Assembly: GCA_022777205.1 (NCBI GenBank)
Contig: JALFGP010000131.1
Location: 1-49,861 of the forward strand
DNA: 49,861 nucleotides
Direction: 5' to 3'
DNA from: Rikenellaceae bacterium
GTDB taxonomy: Bacteria > Bacteroidota > Bacteroidia > Bacteroidales > UBA932
Shown: positions 48,063 through 49,861 of the stretch, piece after piece
Layout: every line of letters starts with the position of its first letter
How positions within the stretch are numbered: position 1 is the stretch's first letter
Made by a program: the position numbers and the translations under genes
Notes under the pieces: model-generated
Database searches by the model: none
Seen by the model: only the letters and a program-made list of their open reading frames with translations
Told to the model about the DNA's origin: nothing

Positions 48063-49861
48063 ATGAACAAGGATTACGGATTCATAAGGGTAGCGGCCTG
48101 CATACCGGAAACCGCAGTAGCCCAGCCCAGAAAAAACGCCGAAAGAATCAAGTCTCTCATAGACAGGGCCGTAGCAAAGGACACAAGTCTGATTGTCTTC
48201 CCTGAATTGAGCATCACAGGCTACACCTGTGCAGACCTCTTCACCCAGGAACTGCTCATAAGCGGGGCGGAAAGTGCGGTGAGGGATATTGCAGACCATA
48301 TCAGGGGGAAGGAATGTACCGTTGTGGTGGGAGCCCCGGTGAGTCTGCACGGATGTCTCTACAACTGCGGAGTGGTGCTCAGGGACGGGAAAGTGCTCGG
48401 AATAGTGCCCAAGACCTATCTTCCCGCCTATTCGGAATTCTATGAAAGCCGCTGGTTCAAGACAGGAGGCGATTTTTTGGGAGACGAAGCATCGACAGCA
48501 TTCTATGCCGGAGAAACGGCTCCGATCAGCCCTAACCTGATTTTCAATTGCGGCAAGGTGGGTTTTGCTGTGGAACTATGCGAGGATTTGTGGACTCCAA
48601 TCCCTCCTTCCTCCTACCACGCAGTCTCAGGGGCATTGATTACCCTCAACCTTTCTGCAAGCAACGAAACCGTTGGCAAGGCCCCCTACAGACGGAATCT
48701 TGTGGCAATGCAATCTGCCAAGACCATATCCGGATATGTCTATTGCTCAGCCGGTTATGGAGAATCCACACAGGACCTGGTCTATTCAGGCGCTGCCATA
48801 GTCGCCGAATACGGACACGTGCTTGCTGAAAACGAACGCCTCCAGTATGGAGAAAGTCTGCTCATAGCCGACATAGATGCAGAACGCCTCGAAAACCTCC
48901 GCCTCAAAAGCACTTCATTCAAAGGCTATTGCCCTGACGGACGCTATAACTGGCGCAGCCTATACCGCAAGATTGACGCAGGAAAACCGGCAGATACGGA
49001 TTTCAGCAAGGAACTTTTGCACCGCATTGATGCCCATCCTTTCATCCCTTCAGGCGACTCCGGGGAACTTGACAGACGCTGCAGGGAAATTCTTGAAATT
49101 CAGGTGCAAGGACTTGCCACGAGGCTCTCACATATACATTGCAAAAACGCAGTTATAGGCATCTCAGGAGGCTTGGACAGCACCCTCGCACTCATAGTCA
49201 CGGCTATGGCCTTCGACAAGCTGGGTTTGGACCGCAAAGGGATAACGGGAGTGACTATGCCGGGCTACGGCACCACGGGACGCACCAGGGGCAATGCAGT
49301 GGACCTGATGGAGTCGTTGGGCATCAGTTCAAGGGAAATATCCATCGTGGCAGCATGCGACCAGCATTTCAAGGACATAGGACACGACAAGAATGTCCAC
49401 GATGTCACTTATGAGAATTCTCAGGCAAGGGAAAGGACTCAGATACTTATGGATGTTGCGAACCAGACCGGCGGAATCGTGGTCGGCACCGGAGACCTGT
49501 CTGAACTCGCATTGGGTTGGGCCACCTACAACGGAGACCATATGTCGATGTATGCAGTGAATGCCAGCGTGCCCAAAACACTCGTGAGATACCTGGTAAA
49601 GTGGGCGGCAGAGAACAGGTTTGCAGCAACGGTTGCGGGATGCAGAAGCGTCAAGGAAATTCTGCTCGACATCGTGGACACACCTGTGAGTCCGGAGCTC
49701 CTGCCTGCGGATGAAAACGGGAAGATATTGCAAGTAACTGAGGATCTGGTGGGTCCATACGAACTGCACGATTTTTTCCTCTACAATCTTCAGAGATTCG
49801 GTTTCCCGCCAAAGAAAATCTTCTTCCTTGCGTGCAAGGCATTCGACGGAATCTACGATAT
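48063..49861 (+). CDS. nadE: Glutamine-dependent NAD+ synthase (3' truncated by window; absent from ORF track because no stop is reached)
   Basis: N-terminal nitrilase domain (VFPELSITGYTCADLF, VELCEDLW), PP-loop GISGGLDSTLAL, GTGDLSELALGWATYNGDHMSMYAVN. Confidence 0.96.
   Translation, partial: MNKDYGFIRVAACIPETAVAQPRKNAERIKSLIDRAVAKDTSLIVFPELSITGYTCADLFTQELLISGAESAVRDIADHIRGKECTVVVGAPVSLHGCLYNCGVVLRDGKVLGIVPKTYLPAYSEFYESRWFKTGGDFLGDEASTAFYAGETAPISPNLIFNCGKVGFAVELCEDLWTPIPPSSYHAVSGALITLNLSASNETVGKAPYRRNLVAMQSAKTISGYVYCSAGYGESTQDLVYSGAAIVAEYGHVLAENERLQYGESLLIADIDAERLENLRLKSTSFKGYCPDGRYNWRSLYRKIDAGKPADTDFSKELLHRIDAHPFIPSGDSGELDRRCREILEIQVQGLATRLSHIHCKNAVIGISGGLDSTLALIVTAMAFDKLGLDRKGITGVTMPGYGTTGRTRGNAVDLMESLGISSREISIVAACDQHFKDIGHDKNVHDVTYENSQARERTQILMDVANQTGGIVVGTGDLSELALGWATYNGDHMSMYAVNASVPKTLVRYLVKWAAENRFAATVAGCRSVKEILLDIVDTPVSPELLPADENGKILQVTEDLVGPYELHDFFLYNLQRFGFPPKKIFFLACKAFDGIYD

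Overview
The window is an ordinary, densely packed Bacteroidales-type chromosomal segment. It carries about 46 protein genes, and I saw no tRNA, rRNA, CRISPR array or intact transposon. The lineage is inferred from DUF4293, DUF3822, DUF2764-type V-ATPase and TAnnTTTG promoters. The standout is the first 15 kb, a sodium-bioenergetics island: an MmdABCD-like biotin-dependent Na+-pump decarboxylase operon runs, with no visible terminator, into a seven-gene V-type ATPase operon (E, DUF2764, A, B, D, I, K). A second OadG/OadA/OadB decarboxylase operon follows. The residues that bind Na+ in characterised homologues are present in the K subunit and in both OadB copies. The rest is mostly housekeeping: gltB, rubrerythrin, murF, dut, prfA, fabF, rsmD, nrnA-like, xerD, rplY, pth, nadE. 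Mixed in are secreted proteases (C11, M49, M6), FKBP lipoproteins, a MATE transporter, a Na/Pi transporter and a membrane LytTR regulator. Unusual structures: a perfect 20-bp palindrome fusing the 3' end of xerD to a truncated RhuM-like ORF that runs with ATGA overlap into rplY; a 16-bp perfect inverted repeat between divergent genes; facing TATCTTTG boxes between C11 and M49 protease genes; and an unlisted 41-aa small ORF. All functional assignments come from reading the translated sequence; no database search was run.
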